Source of the DNA: Sinomicrobium weinanense
GTDB taxonomy: Bacteria; Bacteroidota; Bacteroidia; Flavobacteriales; Flavobacteriaceae
NCBI RefSeq assembly: GCF_018863395.1
Contig: NZ_JAHKRR010000002.1
Coordinates: 496,001 to 560,000 of the forward strand
Length of the DNA stretch: 64,000 bases
Direction: 5' to 3'
Under the pieces are notes generated by a model. It worked only from the letters and a program-made list of their open reading frames with translations. It had not been told where the DNA came from and searched no databases. The position numbers and the translations under genes are program-made. Each line of letters starts with the position of its first letter. Within the stretch, counting starts at the first letter, position 1. Positions 8,899-18,629 of the stretch are shown piece after piece.

Positions 8899-8982
8899 AG
8901 ATCATCTGTATTCCTCCTGCTCACTTCAAAGATATGGGCATTGATCTTTAATTTTATGCGAGATTAACCGGAACGTGTAATT

Positions 8983-10629
8983 ATGAATATAAAAGCAACT
9001 ACTTTCTTTCTGTGTTTTGTCCTTGTTTTGTCTTCCTGCAAGAACGGGAATCCCAATACGGAGGAAAAACCTACCGAAGTAAAACAACCGAACATTATTT
9101 TTATCATGGCCGACGACCATGCGCAACAAGCCATAAGTGCTTATGGGCATCCCATCGGCCAGATCGCACCTACACCAAACATAGACCGTATAGCCCGTAA
9201 CGGGGCCATTTTTCGGAATAATTTCTGTACCAATTCCATTTGCGGCCCCAGTCGTGCAGTGATCCTTACGGGGAAACACAGCCATAAGAATGGTTTCCGT
9301 ATGAACGGGGAAAAATTTGACGGCAGCCAGCCCACTTTGCCGAAATACCTGAAAAAAGAAGGCTACAAGACTGCCATGATCGGTAAATGGCACCTCAATG
9401 GAGCGCCAACCGGATTTGATTACTGGGATATTCTCAAGGACCAGGGCAATTATTACAATCCGGAATTCATACACGACGGAGATACAGTAGTTACTCCCGG
9501 TTATGCCACTGATCTCACCACAGAAAAGACTATTAAATGGCTCGAAGAAAACAGCAAGGGAGATCAGCCATTCTTTGTAATGATGCACCATAAAGCCCCG
9601 CATCGCAACTGGATGCCGGCCCTTCGCCATGCGGCGCTGTACGACTCTGTAAAATTTCCCCTTCCCGATAACTATTTTTCCAAACACGAGGGACAGCTCG
9701 CAGCACAGCAACAGCTCATGACCGTCTATAAAGATATGTATGAAGGCCACGACCTGAAAATGACCGTAGCAGAAGGCAGCACGGAACTGGCCAGCAACCC
9801 CTGGACCAATGATTTCGACCGTATGTCGCCCGAACAACGCAAAACCTGGGACAGCATTTATCAACCTAAAAATGATGCCATGCACCGGGCCCACCTTACG
9901 GGAAAGGCCATGGCCGAGTGGAAAGCGCAACGCTATCTGCAGGATTATATGGCCACTATTGCCTCCGTAGACGAAAGCGTAGGGCAGGTATTGGACTATC
10001 TCGAAGAAAAAGGCCTTGATGAGAACACCATTGTGGTCTATACCTCCGACCAGGGCTTCTATCTGGGCGAGCACGGCTGGTTCGACAAGCGTTTTATGTA
10101 TGAAGAATCCCTGCGGATGCCCCTGCTTATCCAGTATCCCGGCCATATCAGGAAAAGGACACAGATAAACGCCCTGACCCAGAACCTCGACTTTGCCGCA
10201 ACCTTCCTCGATTTTGCGGGAGCCGAAATTCCCGATGATTTCCAGGGCAAGTCTTTCAAGCCTCTCCTGGAACAGAAAGAAGGCCAGGAAGAGTTCAGGA
10301 ATGCCATTTACTATCACTATTATGGCTATCCCGACTTTCACATGGTAAAAAGACATTACGGCGTACGTACCAAACGATACAAACTCATGCATTTCTACGA
10401 CGATGTCGATAGCTGGGAAATGTACGACCTGGAAACCGATCCCGGAGAAAACAAAAACATCTACGGAGATCCCAAATACAGTGATATACAGCAACGGCTA
10501 CTCGTTACCCTCGATTCCCTGCAAAAGGCTTATGGTATTACAGAAAAGGAATTTGAACATGCAGACAAGAAAAAAACAGAACGCGCATATGAGGTATTCC
10601 AAAGCATGAGAGGAGAGCCCATGGAATAG
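8983..10629 (+). CDS. Lipoprotein sulfatase (S1 family; N-acetylglucosamine-6-sulfatase-like)
   Basis: A 548-residue sulfatase with a lipoprotein signal (LVLSSC, Cys19), so it is probably anchored to a membrane, perhaps on the cell surface. IIFIMADDHAQQAISAYG carries metal ligands. The formylglycine motif C-G-P-S-R-x4-T-G starts at Cys87 and is followed by GKHSHKNGF. Further S1 features are MIGKWHL, HHKAPHRNW, YTSDQGFYLGEHGWFDKR and YEESLRMPLL. The CGPSR/GKHSHKNGF combination recalls sulfatases acting on N-acetylglucosamine 6-sulfate, but this is from memory and other sugars are possible. It stands alone between rpe and a nuclease gene. It does not carry the regulatory elements seen upstream of the sulfatase at 1352-3034. 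Confidence 0.92.
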   Translation: MNIKATTFFLCFVLVLSSCKNGNPNTEEKPTEVKQPNIIFIMADDHAQQAISAYGHPIGQIAPTPNIDRIARNGAIFRNNFCTNSICGPSRAVILTGKHSHKNGFRMNGEKFDGSQPTLPKYLKKEGYKTAMIGKWHLNGAPTGFDYWDILKDQGNYYNPEFIHDGDTVVTPGYATDLTTEKTIKWLEENSKGDQPFFVMMHHKAPHRNWMPALRHAALYDSVKFPLPDNYFSKHEGQLAAQQQLMTVYKDMYEGHDLKMTVAEGSTELASNPWTNDFDRMSPEQRKTWDSIYQPKNDAMHRAHLTGKAMAEWKAQRYLQDYMATIASVDESVGQVLDYLEEKGLDENTIVVYTSDQGFYLGEHGWFDKRFMYEESLRMPLLIQYPGHIRKRTQINALTQNLDFAATFLDFAGAEIPDDFQGKSFKPLLEQKEGQEEFRNAIYYHYYGYPDFHMVKRHYGVRTKRYKLMHFYDDVDSWEMYDLETDPGENKNIYGDPKYSDIQQRLLVTLDSLQKAYGITEKEFEHADKKKTERAYEVFQSMRGEPME

Positions 10630-10712
10630 ATGCCCTCTTCGTTAAAATAACAGGGTAATATTTTTAAGCAGACACTTTTTGGTATCTTTATTCTCTGAAA
10701 AAAGAGAATCCT

Positions 10713-12104
10713 ATGTACGCCATTGTCGATGTGGAAACCACCGGTCTCGGGGGAGATGCCAACAGGATCACCGAAATAGCCATTGCGGTACACGATGGCA
10801 ATGTGCTGCTGGAAGAATTTCACAGCCTTGTCAACCCCGGCACTCATATCTCCCCCTATGTTACAGGACTTACGGGGATAGATAACGACATGGTGATGGA
10901 TGCCCCTGCATTCGAAGATATTGCCGATACCATTCAGAACCTTACCGAGGATAAGGTTTTTGTAGCCCATAGCGTCAATTTCGATTATAACGTTATCCGT
11001 AAGGAATTTCAAAGGATCGGACAGGATTTCAGGAGGAAAAAATTGTGTACGGTACGGCTTTCCCGGCAAATATTTCCCGGGTTGAGATCTTACAGCCTGG
11101 GGCGCTTGTGCAGGCATCTCGATATAGAAATACAGGACAGGCACCGGGCAAAGGGCGATACAGATGCCACCGTGATCTTGTTTGAAAAACTGTTGAAAAA
11201 CGACGCCAAAGATGTTTTTGCCCGCCAGCTTCACCAACGATCACGGGAGTTCACCCTCCCTCCCCTGTTGTCCAAAGAGGTGTTTGACAAACTTCCCGCA
11301 ACCCCGGGGGTTTATTATTTTCTCGATGAAAAAGGCAAGGTCATCTACGTGGGCAAAGCCATCAATATCAAAAAAAGGGTACTTGGTCACTTTTATGACA
11401 AAACCTCCAAAGAAATTGCACTGGCCCGGGAAACCGCACATATCGACTGCGAAGAAACCGGAAACGAACTACTGGCCCTGATCCGGGAATCTACGCAGAT
11501 AAAGCACCTCTTTCCGAAGTATAACACAGCCCAGAAAAGACCGGTTAAAGGTTACGGCATTGTCTGTTATACCGATCGCCAGGGTATTCTTCATCTCGGT
11601 TATAACAGGCTCAGGCATACCCCCGACCCGCTAAAAATATATTACACGACTACCGAATGCATCTCTTTCCTGGAACAGGTCTGTGAAGCCTATGAACTAT
11701 GCCCCAAATACACCCAGTTACAAACCAATGTTCTGCATTGTTCTCACTATAAACTGAAGAGTTGTAAAGGAATTTGCAGGGGAACGGAAGAAACGGGAAC
11801 ATACAACAAACGGGTGAAAGAAGCCATAAACCATATACAGGCTGTCCAGGACAATTTTATTATTGTAGAACGCGGAAGGACCCCCGAAGAAAACGCCCTT
11901 ATACAAATAACCGGCGGAAACTACGCAGGCTATGGTTATATCTCCAAAGAGGAGACCATTGACAGCTACCGGGAGTTCCAGGATTTTATCTCCCCGCAAA
12001 AGCACAATCCGGACATCAAGCAGATCATCACTTCCTACCTGGCCAAAAGCCACAACCACCGGATCATAACCGAAGGCGATACTGCAATGTCATTACATAG
12101 GTAA
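10713..12104 (+). CDS. DnaQ-like 3'-5' exonuclease fused to a GIY-YIG endonuclease domain
   Basis: A 463-residue two-domain nuclease. The N-terminal 165 residues are a DEDDh exonuclease like the DNA polymerase III epsilon subunit: DVETT (Exo I), HSVNFDYNVI (Exo II) and HRAKGDTDA (Exo III). From about residue 190 a GIY-YIG domain like that of UvrC and Cho begins (ATPGVYYFLDEKGKVIYVGKAINIKKRV), with Glu in the segment NELLALIRES. A Cys-containing C-terminal region follows (HCSHYKLKSCKGIC). This fusion is known in several bacteria and is usually linked to nucleotide excision repair, with Cho-like incision plus exonuclease trimming. Its role here is inferred. Confidence 0.9.
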   Translation: MYAIVDVETTGLGGDANRITEIAIAVHDGNVLLEEFHSLVNPGTHISPYVTGLTGIDNDMVMDAPAFEDIADTIQNLTEDKVFVAHSVNFDYNVIRKEFQRIGQDFRRKKLCTVRLSRQIFPGLRSYSLGRLCRHLDIEIQDRHRAKGDTDATVILFEKLLKNDAKDVFARQLHQRSREFTLPPLLSKEVFDKLPATPGVYYFLDEKGKVIYVGKAINIKKRVLGHFYDKTSKEIALARETAHIDCEETGNELLALIRESTQIKHLFPKYNTAQKRPVKGYGIVCYTDRQGILHLGYNRLRHTPDPLKIYYTTTECISFLEQVCEAYELCPKYTQLQTNVLHCSHYKLKSCKGICRGTEETGTYNKRVKEAINHIQAVQDNFIIVERGRTPEENALIQITGGNYAGYGYISKEETIDSYREFQDFISPQKHNPDIKQIITSYLAKSHNHRIITEGDTAMSLHR

Positions 12105-12152
12105 ATCTCTCTGCTAAAAACCCATACGGAAGCTGAAAATTGCATCAAAAAA

Positions 12153-12210
12153 ATACTTATCTCAGGACCCGCTCCACCCCGTCAGATATTGCGGGCCCCT
12201 CGATAAGTAT
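12153..12210. terminator. Long imperfect inverted repeat between convergent genes
   Basis: ATACTTATC at 12153-12161 pairs with GATAAGTAT at 12202-12210, and inside it GGACCCGC pairs imperfectly with GCGGGCCCC. It lies between the 3' ends of the nuclease gene and the SusD gene, so a bidirectional terminator role is likely. Confidence 0.5.
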
Positions 12211-12248
12211 CACCAACTAACTATTCAAAACTGAACAGATAAACTATT

Positions 12249-13781
12249 TTAGTAACCCGGGTTATTGGGCTGCAGGTTGGGGTTCCTGGCCAGTTCATCT
12301 CCCGGAAGCGGGAACAGGTAATCCCGTCCGGGATCAAAATCAGCGTGTGGCTCCAAACCGTCCGGCCCAAAGGATTCTTCCCCGGTTTGCAATCTTTTGA
12401 TATCGTACCACCTTTTAAATTCAAAGGCCAGCTCTATGCGTCGTTCCCGGATCACCATATCCCTGAACCCGCTTTGCGAAAGGCCGGCCGGAACGTCTTC
12501 CGGAAAAGCGGCCATTTCTCCTGCGCGGTTTCTCGCCCTTTGCCTCAACCGGTTAATGTATCCGGCCGCTTCGGCAGAACCCGGCGTTATTTCATTTAAT
12601 GCTTCGGCCGCTATCAATAATACCTCGGCATAACGCATGGTTATATAATTATGGCTGGACTGCCTGCCATTGCTTCCGGCCAGGCCGGGATACCGGTAGT
12701 ACTTGGCTATATGCGGGCGGTTTACCCCTCTGTCGGAATAATTGGCAAAATCCGTATAAGGCACCGTCTGCCCGTTAAATACGGCTATGGTATCAAAACT
12801 GACGGCCCTTCTGTAATCCCTTTCGTTCCATTCTTCAAACACCCGGATATGGGGTACGGCCACCGTCCATCCGCCGCCGTTTACCCTCCCGGTCTCGTCT
12901 TCGCGTATGCCTGTAACAGAAGGAAGATAGTCCGTTCCCAGGTTTCCGTCAGCAGACTGTCCTATAAAATCAATAGTAAAGAGAGGCTCTTTTAACCCGG
13001 CGGTTTTATCGGCATCGAACAGATCCTGGAAATCGGCTTCAAGGGACAGGCCGAATGTGCCTTCGTTGTCTATGACATATCTGGCTTCGGTATACGCTTT
13101 CTGATACTCGCCCAGGGTGAGGTATACCGATGCCAGATAGGCTGCCGCAGTAGCTTTTGACGGCAATGACCTTACGGGTTGCCGGTCTGGCAGCCACTGC
13201 TTTGCAAATTCGAGATCGGCAATGATACCCTCATAGACTTCGGCTTCCGGGGTTTTGGATATGTCGTTCACTTCTTCCGCATCAGATACGGCAAAGTCGA
13301 TATACGGAATATCCCCGAACAACCGGACGAGGTGATAATAGGCAAAAGCCCGCGAAAAATAGGCCTGTGCAGCAATGGGGTTGACCTTTTCCGGACCGTC
13401 CTCCAGCAGCCCGGCCCCGGCAATGGCCTGGTTGGCCGCTCCTATAACGGCATAAGACCGGGGCCAGAAACTGGCCACCATACCATTGGCATCATTCATG
13501 TTAAAATCGTTCACTTCCACCCGCATGGCCGATGTGCCCCGGTCGCCGATATCGGCAAGGTCTCCCCGTAATAACAGGGCAAGTGTTAATTTTCTTCCCC
13601 AGTACTGCTCCGAAGCCATATAGGCAAAGCTGCCGTTTACCGCTGCCTGGAGGTCGTCCGTATTCCTGAAGAAGGTTTCCGGGGCCAGGATCCCTACCGG
13701 CTTTTCCTCCAGGTCGGAACATCCGAACGCCAGAAGAACCAGGCCGGTGTACAATGCTATCTTATGTATTTTTGTCCTCAT
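12249..13781 (-). CDS. SusD/RagB nutrient-binding lipoprotein (PUL pair 2)
   Basis: A 510-residue surface lipoprotein (LVLLAFGC, lipobox Cys21 followed by SDLEEKPVG). The TPR-rich SusD fold is indicated by ETFFRNTDDLQAAVNGSFAYM, AQAYFSRAFAYYHLVRLFGDIPY, and the C-terminal YAEVLLIAAEALNEI, VIRERRIELAFEFKRWYDIKR and LFPLPGDELARNPNLQPNNPGY. It caps the SusC barrel and binds the incoming glycan. It starts 21 nt after the SusC stop and is the last gene of the minus-strand PUL. It should be co-transcribed with the SusC gene from the promoter at 16949-17000. Confidence 0.96.
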   Translation of the reverse strand: MRTKIHKIALYTGLVLLAFGCSDLEEKPVGILAPETFFRNTDDLQAAVNGSFAYMASEQYWGRKLTLALLLRGDLADIGDRGTSAMRVEVNDFNMNDANGMVASFWPRSYAVIGAANQAIAGAGLLEDGPEKVNPIAAQAYFSRAFAYYHLVRLFGDIPYIDFAVSDAEEVNDISKTPEAEVYEGIIADLEFAKQWLPDRQPVRSLPSKATAAAYLASVYLTLGEYQKAYTEARYVIDNEGTFGLSLEADFQDLFDADKTAGLKEPLFTIDFIGQSADGNLGTDYLPSVTGIREDETGRVNGGGWTVAVPHIRVFEEWNERDYRRAVSFDTIAVFNGQTVPYTDFANYSDRGVNRPHIAKYYRYPGLAGSNGRQSSHNYITMRYAEVLLIAAEALNEITPGSAEAAGYINRLRQRARNRAGEMAAFPEDVPAGLSQSGFRDMVIRERRIELAFEFKRWYDIKRLQTGEESFGPDGLEPHADFDPGRDYLFPLPGDELARNPNLQPNNPGY

Positions 13782-13802
13782 GGTTGTATTCCTTTTAGTC
13801 CG

Positions 13803-16800
13803 TTAAAATTTTAAGTTCACTCCCATCGTCAACGACCGTACATTCGGATAGCTCCCGTAATCCAGGCCAAGGAACGTATTGCTCCTTTCGTCATTGTCGT
13901 TCCTGTAGTTCACTTCGGGGTCGGCACCGGGATAGTCCGTAAAGGTGAGCAGGTTCTGCCCGCTGATATAAAACCGGATCTTCTCGAAACCGAGTTTTTC
14001 GAGCACCTTTTCGGGCAGGGAATATCCGAGGGAAAGGTTTTTGAGGCGTACATAACTACCGTCATAGACAAACCTGGAAGTGATCCTCTTTTCCCTGACT
14101 GCCGCTGCCGGGACATCGGTGTCCGTATTTCCCGGAGTCCATGCATCGAGCACTTCGGTAGTGGCGTTGGAATCGCCCGAAGCGAGTTCCAGCAGGGTAT
14201 AGTTGAGTATATCCCCGCCCACCGAAGCCAGGAAAAATACGTTAAGGTCAAAATCTTTATAGGCAAAGGTGTTGTTAAGGCTGGTGATGAAATCCGGGTT
14301 GGGGTCGCCGATAATGGTCTTGTCGTCCGAATTTATCATCCCATCCGGCATACCGGTGAGTTCGCCGTTGGCATCCCTTCCGTCAATATCGCGAAACAAC
14401 TCGCCCCCGGGCTGGTCTTCAAACCCCTCGGGGACATTCTGCCCTTCCCGGATCACCCCGTCATAAACATATCCGTAGAACGCACCGACGGGCTCTCCTT
14501 CGCGAAGTATCTGGGAATTGGGCTGGAGGAAATGTCCCGGTGACGAATTGATAAAAATATCTTCTCCGTCCGGCAGTTTCTTTACCTTGTTCTTATTGGT
14601 GGAAAAGTTGAAGTCGGTATTCCACGTAAAATTCTCAGCTGAAATATTCCGGGAAGATATGGTGACTTCTACCCCTTTATTTTCCAGCACTCCTATATTT
14701 TGTATCTGAACGGGATTGGCCAGCCCTATATATTCGGGCAGGGGCCTTGCAAACAGAAGGTCGCGCGTTTCTATGTTGTAGTAGTCCACCGTCAGGTTCA
14801 GCCTGTTGTCAAAAAGGCCGATATCCACCCCGAAATTGGCCTGATAGGAGGACTCCCATTTCAGGTTGTCATTGGCCAGTACCGTGATAGCGACCCCATT
14901 GGTAAGAGCATCCCCTATTACGGAATAGATCTCCGAAAACCTTGCCAAAGTACCATAGGCCGGGATCGAGGGATTCCCCGTCACCCCGTAGCTGGCCCGC
15001 CATTTCCAGTTGGAGATCGTTCTGCTCTCTTTTAAAAATTCCTCATTCCCCATATTCCAGCCAATGGCACCGGAAGGGAAAAATGCGTATTTGTTATTTT
15101 TACTGAATGCGGAAGAACCATCGCGACGGCCGGTGAGGGTAAGCAGGTACCTGTCGTCATATTCAAAATTGATACGGCCGAAAACGGATATCAGTTCCCT
15201 CTCCGTAAGCGAAGATTCCGGGGGCAGGAAAACCGATCCCCCGTCCAGGTTCCTGTAAGATACGGAATTGGACACAAAGCCCCGGGCTCCGGCAAAAGTG
15301 CTTTCAGATTTGTTCTTTTGATAGGAATACCCCCCCATAACGGTCAGGGCACCTTTTCCGATATCCCTTTTGTAGGTCAGGTAGTTTTCTGATAGCAGAT
15401 TAGTGGATTTCGAGGTTCTTATTGTGGCTTCTCCGCCTACCCCCGCCCCGGCGATCAGGGTGGTGGGACGGAATGTCCCCGTGGTATTATTGGAAGTACT
15501 GTACCCGAAAGTCGTCTTAAAGGACAAGCCTTCCAGGATGGTATAGTCTGCGTAGAAATTGGTACGGTACAGGTCGGAAACCCGTTCGTTTACATTTTCC
15601 CGGGCCGTGGCCACCGGGTTATCGATATCGTCGCCCAGGGAATTTATGGTATAATCCCCGTTTTGGTCATAGATGCCCAGGTCCGGGGCAAACCTGTATG
15701 CCGATGATACCACCCCGGCCGCACCGGCTCCTCCCGATCCTACCTGGCTGATGATCCCGTTGACCGAATTTCTTCTTCCGAACATGTTAAGGCCTACCTT
15801 CAGTTTTTCGGTAACGTCCAGGTCTATATTGCTCAGAAAGGAAAAACGTTCCATATCGGAATTGATGATCACCCCTTCCTGGTCGTAAAACGTCCCGGAA
15901 ATATAGTAGCGGGCTGTTTCTCCCCCGCCGGAAAAGGAAAGCTGATGACTGGATATACTCCCCGTGTGATATATCCTGTCCTGCCAGTCGGTATTTGCAG
16001 GCCCTTGTGTATAATTTTCACTGTAAGAAGCCCGGTACGCCGCAAACTGACCGGCATCCAGGAGGTCCAGGCTGTTGTTCACCTCCTGTACGGAATAGGA
16101 AGAGTTCAGCTCTATGGTCGCTTTGCCGGGCCTTCCCTTTTTGGTAGTGACGAGAATGACCCCGTTAGAACCCCGGGAACCGTAAATAGCGGTGGCAGAG
16201 GCATCTTTCAGGATCTCCATGGAAGCGATATCTTCGGGAGGGGGCATGGATGCCCCCACAAATCCGTCCACGACGATAAGGGCATCACTGCTGGCGTTGA
16301 TGGAAGTCCCGCCACGTATCCTGACCTTGATAGGTGCTCCGGGTTCTCCCCCGTTGTTGGACTGTACGGCTACCCCGGCAGCACGCCCCTGTAATGCCTG
16401 TTCCGCGCTAAGGGCCGGGTAGGCCGCCAACTCTTCCGATTTTACGGAAGATACGGATCCCGTAATATCACTCTTCTTCTGAGAGCCGTAGCCGATGACC
16501 ACAACCTCATCCAGTTTGCTTACATCTTCTTCCAGGGCCACATTGACCTCCTGCTGGTCCCCAACAGTGATCTTTTTCGTTATAAACCCGATATAACTGA
16601 ACTTAAGGACCGCATTCCCGTCGGGAACTGTAATTTCATAAAGGCCGTCCCAATCTGTGGTGACCCCGGTTGTAGTTCCGTCGATCACTACATTTACTCC
16701 GGGAAGCCCCAAACCATCCGAAGCCCCGGTCACTTTACCGGATACTTTCCGTTCCTGGGCATTTACAACTGTACATATAAGCACGAAAAATCCCAAAAGA

Positions 16801-16838
16801 AACTTTCGACAGGGTTTCTTCCTATTCTGTTTTATCAT
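13803..16838 (-). CDS. SusC/RagA TonB-linked outer-membrane receptor (PUL pair 2)
   Basis: A 1011-residue full-length receptor. Signal peptide to about residue 28 (CTVVNAQ), carboxypeptidase-like domain (VSGKVTGASDGLGLPGVNVV), linker DEVVVIGYGSQKKSDITGSV, plug domain (ALQGRAAGVAVQSNNGGEPG, YGSRGSNGVILVTTKKG) and a long beta-barrel ending in ...TMGVNLKF with the terminal aromatic residue. It imports glycan fragments together with the SusD encoded next. It has its own copy of the HTCS element, so it can respond to the same signal as SusC/SusD pair 1 without depending on read-through over more than 20 kb. Confidence 0.96.
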   Translation of the reverse strand: MIKQNRKKPCRKFLLGFFVLICTVVNAQERKVSGKVTGASDGLGLPGVNVVIDGTTTGVTTDWDGLYEITVPDGNAVLKFSYIGFITKKITVGDQQEVNVALEEDVSKLDEVVVIGYGSQKKSDITGSVSSVKSEELAAYPALSAEQALQGRAAGVAVQSNNGGEPGAPIKVRIRGGTSINASSDALIVVDGFVGASMPPPEDIASMEILKDASATAIYGSRGSNGVILVTTKKGRPGKATIELNSSYSVQEVNNSLDLLDAGQFAAYRASYSENYTQGPANTDWQDRIYHTGSISSHQLSFSGGGETARYYISGTFYDQEGVIINSDMERFSFLSNIDLDVTEKLKVGLNMFGRRNSVNGIISQVGSGGAGAAGVVSSAYRFAPDLGIYDQNGDYTINSLGDDIDNPVATARENVNERVSDLYRTNFYADYTILEGLSFKTTFGYSTSNNTTGTFRPTTLIAGAGVGGEATIRTSKSTNLLSENYLTYKRDIGKGALTVMGGYSYQKNKSESTFAGARGFVSNSVSYRNLDGGSVFLPPESSLTERELISVFGRINFEYDDRYLLTLTGRRDGSSAFSKNNKYAFFPSGAIGWNMGNEEFLKESRTISNWKWRASYGVTGNPSIPAYGTLARFSEIYSVIGDALTNGVAITVLANDNLKWESSYQANFGVDIGLFDNRLNLTVDYYNIETRDLLFARPLPEYIGLANPVQIQNIGVLENKGVEVTISSRNISAENFTWNTDFNFSTNKNKVKKLPDGEDIFINSSPGHFLQPNSQILREGEPVGAFYGYVYDGVIREGQNVPEGFEDQPGGELFRDIDGRDANGELTGMPDGMINSDDKTIIGDPNPDFITSLNNTFAYKDFDLNVFFLASVGGDILNYTLLELASGDSNATTEVLDAWTPGNTDTDVPAAAVREKRITSRFVYDGSYVRLKNLSLGYSLPEKVLEKLGFEKIRFYISGQNLLTFTDYPGADPEVNYRNDNDERSNTFLGLDYGSYPNVRSLTMGVNLKF

Positions 16839-16948
16839 AATTTTGGTTTTGATCGGTTAAACCAGGCAACAGGATCATTATGGCAGTGCTCTTAAAAATT
16901 TAATAGCTCCAAACGACCTTGTCCCTTTAGTTTTCGGTTTTCACTCTT

Positions 16949-17000
16949 CAAAATTAGTCAGCAAAACAGATGTAAAAGTTCGAACATGGGTATACAAAAA
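16949..17000 (-). promoter_or_regulatory. HTCS element and -7 box, site A (SusC pair 2)
   Basis: The 27-bp element at 16974-17000 reads, on the plus strand, AAAAGTTCGAACATGGGT followed by ATACAAAAA. On the minus strand, 17 nt after it, lies TAATTTTG at 16949-16956, a match to TAnnTTTG. Spacing is identical at sites B and C. The leader to the SusC ATG would be about 105 nt. The element replaces the usual -33 box, which fits an activator site. Confidence 0.7.
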
Positions 17001-17064
17001 TTCAATATGATTGATTGTCACCGGATATTGTAGGGAAAAAATTACGGACAGCGACATATTTCTT

Positions 17065-18609
17065 TCACTGTCCATACGGCTTTTTATCGCCGGGTGTATT
17101 TTGTAAACGGAAATTAAGCTGGGCTTCAAAAAGAGAAACGGGACTTACCGTTTTTCCGGGAAGCTGATTGAGCCCTTCATCTTCTATGATGATCTTTCGA
17201 TCGGCCCGGAACCCTACGAACACCGGCCTGGCAAAAGTGTGGTTTTTTCTTTTTTCCGTATTCCAGAACTTATAATGGAAGTCGAATGTGGAGCTATGCC
17301 TGAAATTCCAGAATACAAGGTATTTTCCGTGATGCGGGAACCCGGGGTGCGGCCCCCCGATATTTTTAAAAATACCTCCCTGTACATCGTCGAACAGGGT
17401 GGCATAGGGCTGCCCGGAATGACTGTCTATATTCTGATCGGTCTGCATGCTGCACTGTGTGACCACCGTCCCTACACCTCCGTACCCGGTACCGGGGCCG
17501 TGATGCGTGCCGGCATTGAAATTGCAGTGCTTTATCAACACCCCATACCCGCCGCGGGCATGTACCGTACTATGCCCCTTTTTACCGGAAAACGTAACAT
17601 TCTGAACCGTTGTTTTATATGCGGCACGCATAAAAATACCTTCGTTTATATCCCTGAATATACAATTCCGTACCCAACTGTCTTCCACATATTCCATGGA
17701 AACGGCACACCATCCGCTATCGTGTATGCCATCCTTATGGTGTTTAAATTCCTCGGGATAAGAGTTCCAGTTACCGGAGAACAGGATATCTTCGATTCCG
17801 CATTGTTTTATACTGGTATGGGAATAAAGCTCAAAATCTGTCCCGGGTATGGTCTTCAGGTCAAAATGCAGAGGGTTTTTAAACCTCACCCGGTTGCCTT
17901 CTATTTTTTCAATGGTATGTATCTCTGCGATATTCATCCCCCCTTTTTCTCCAAACAACCTTGTCCATTCCGGGACCAGTTTCAGCGAATCGAAATACAT
18001 CCGGGTAAACTGTTCACTTTGATGGCGTATAACGACATTCTGCCCTTTTTTTAGAACCGAAGCGTCCGCCACCTGCACCCAGAAGGTTTCCCGGGGTACA
18101 TTTCCGGTAATAACGGTGAGTTTCGCTTCCTCCCGCAAATCCGGCCGGAAATGAAACTGCCTTTTACCGATACGCATACTGTCCTGGAAGATCTCCGTTC
18201 CTCCTGCTCCCACTCCGCTTCCCTTCAACACAATATTGCTTTTTGATATCCGTATGCCCTTGTTCCTGTCCCTGTCCGGTGCGATCTTGTACCTTCCGGG
18301 AGGAAAATAGACAACCCCGCCACCGTAATTGGCCTCCGCCGCATTGACGGCTTTTTGGATGGCCTCATCGTCATAGCCTTCATCGTCCGGGACCGCTCCG
18401 TAATCGGTCACATTAAAATGCTTCCACCCGGACACATCCGGTATCTCCTCTTCGGAAAAACGATAGCCTGCAAATGAAAAATCGGGCAGGTACGTTGTTT
18501 TTCCTTCTTGTTTGGCCTTTACGTAGTCTTCCCATAACGGGGCTACCGACTGACCGTATACTGGCAAGATACTTAACAGTAATAATGCATTCTTAAAAAT
18601 GGTTTTCAT
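17065..18609 (-). CDS. Exported beta-helix protein, DUF4955/pectate-lyase superfamily
   Basis: A 514-residue secreted protein (signal peptide ends near PVYGQ). The N-terminal part (SVAPLWEDYVKAKQEGKTTYLPDFSFAGYRF) resembles the DUF4955 family. It is followed by a pectate-lyase-3-like start (HFNVTDYGAVPDDEGYDDEAIQKA, GGGVVYFPPGRY) and right-handed beta-helix repeats with Asn/Gly-rich turns (VLKGSGVGAGGTEI, DGIHDSGWCAVSMEYVEDSWVRNC, FRDINEGIFMRAAYKTTVQNVTF). Relatives include polygalacturonase- and rhamnogalacturonase-like enzymes. The substrate is not known to me; a uronic-acid linkage fits the two other lyase-like proteins of this locus. It starts 20 nt after the GH29 gene stop and is probably the last gene of the long operon. 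Confidence 0.8.
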   Translation of the reverse strand: MKTIFKNALLLLSILPVYGQSVAPLWEDYVKAKQEGKTTYLPDFSFAGYRFSEEEIPDVSGWKHFNVTDYGAVPDDEGYDDEAIQKAVNAAEANYGGGVVYFPPGRYKIAPDRDRNKGIRISKSNIVLKGSGVGAGGTEIFQDSMRIGKRQFHFRPDLREEAKLTVITGNVPRETFWVQVADASVLKKGQNVVIRHQSEQFTRMYFDSLKLVPEWTRLFGEKGGMNIAEIHTIEKIEGNRVRFKNPLHFDLKTIPGTDFELYSHTSIKQCGIEDILFSGNWNSYPEEFKHHKDGIHDSGWCAVSMEYVEDSWVRNCIFRDINEGIFMRAAYKTTVQNVTFSGKKGHSTVHARGGYGVLIKHCNFNAGTHHGPGTGYGGVGTVVTQCSMQTDQNIDSHSGQPYATLFDDVQGGIFKNIGGPHPGFPHHGKYLVFWNFRHSSTFDFHYKFWNTEKRKNHTFARPVFVGFRADRKIIIEDEGLNQLPGKTVSPVSLFEAQLNFRLQNTPGDKKPYGQ

Positions 18610-18629
18610 ATATCAAATTTTGGTATGGT

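Noticed and set aside
8926-10494. 522-residue minus-strand open frame opposite the sulfatase
   Set aside because: It is antisense to a well-supported sulfatase with catalytic motifs; the open frame results from codon bias.
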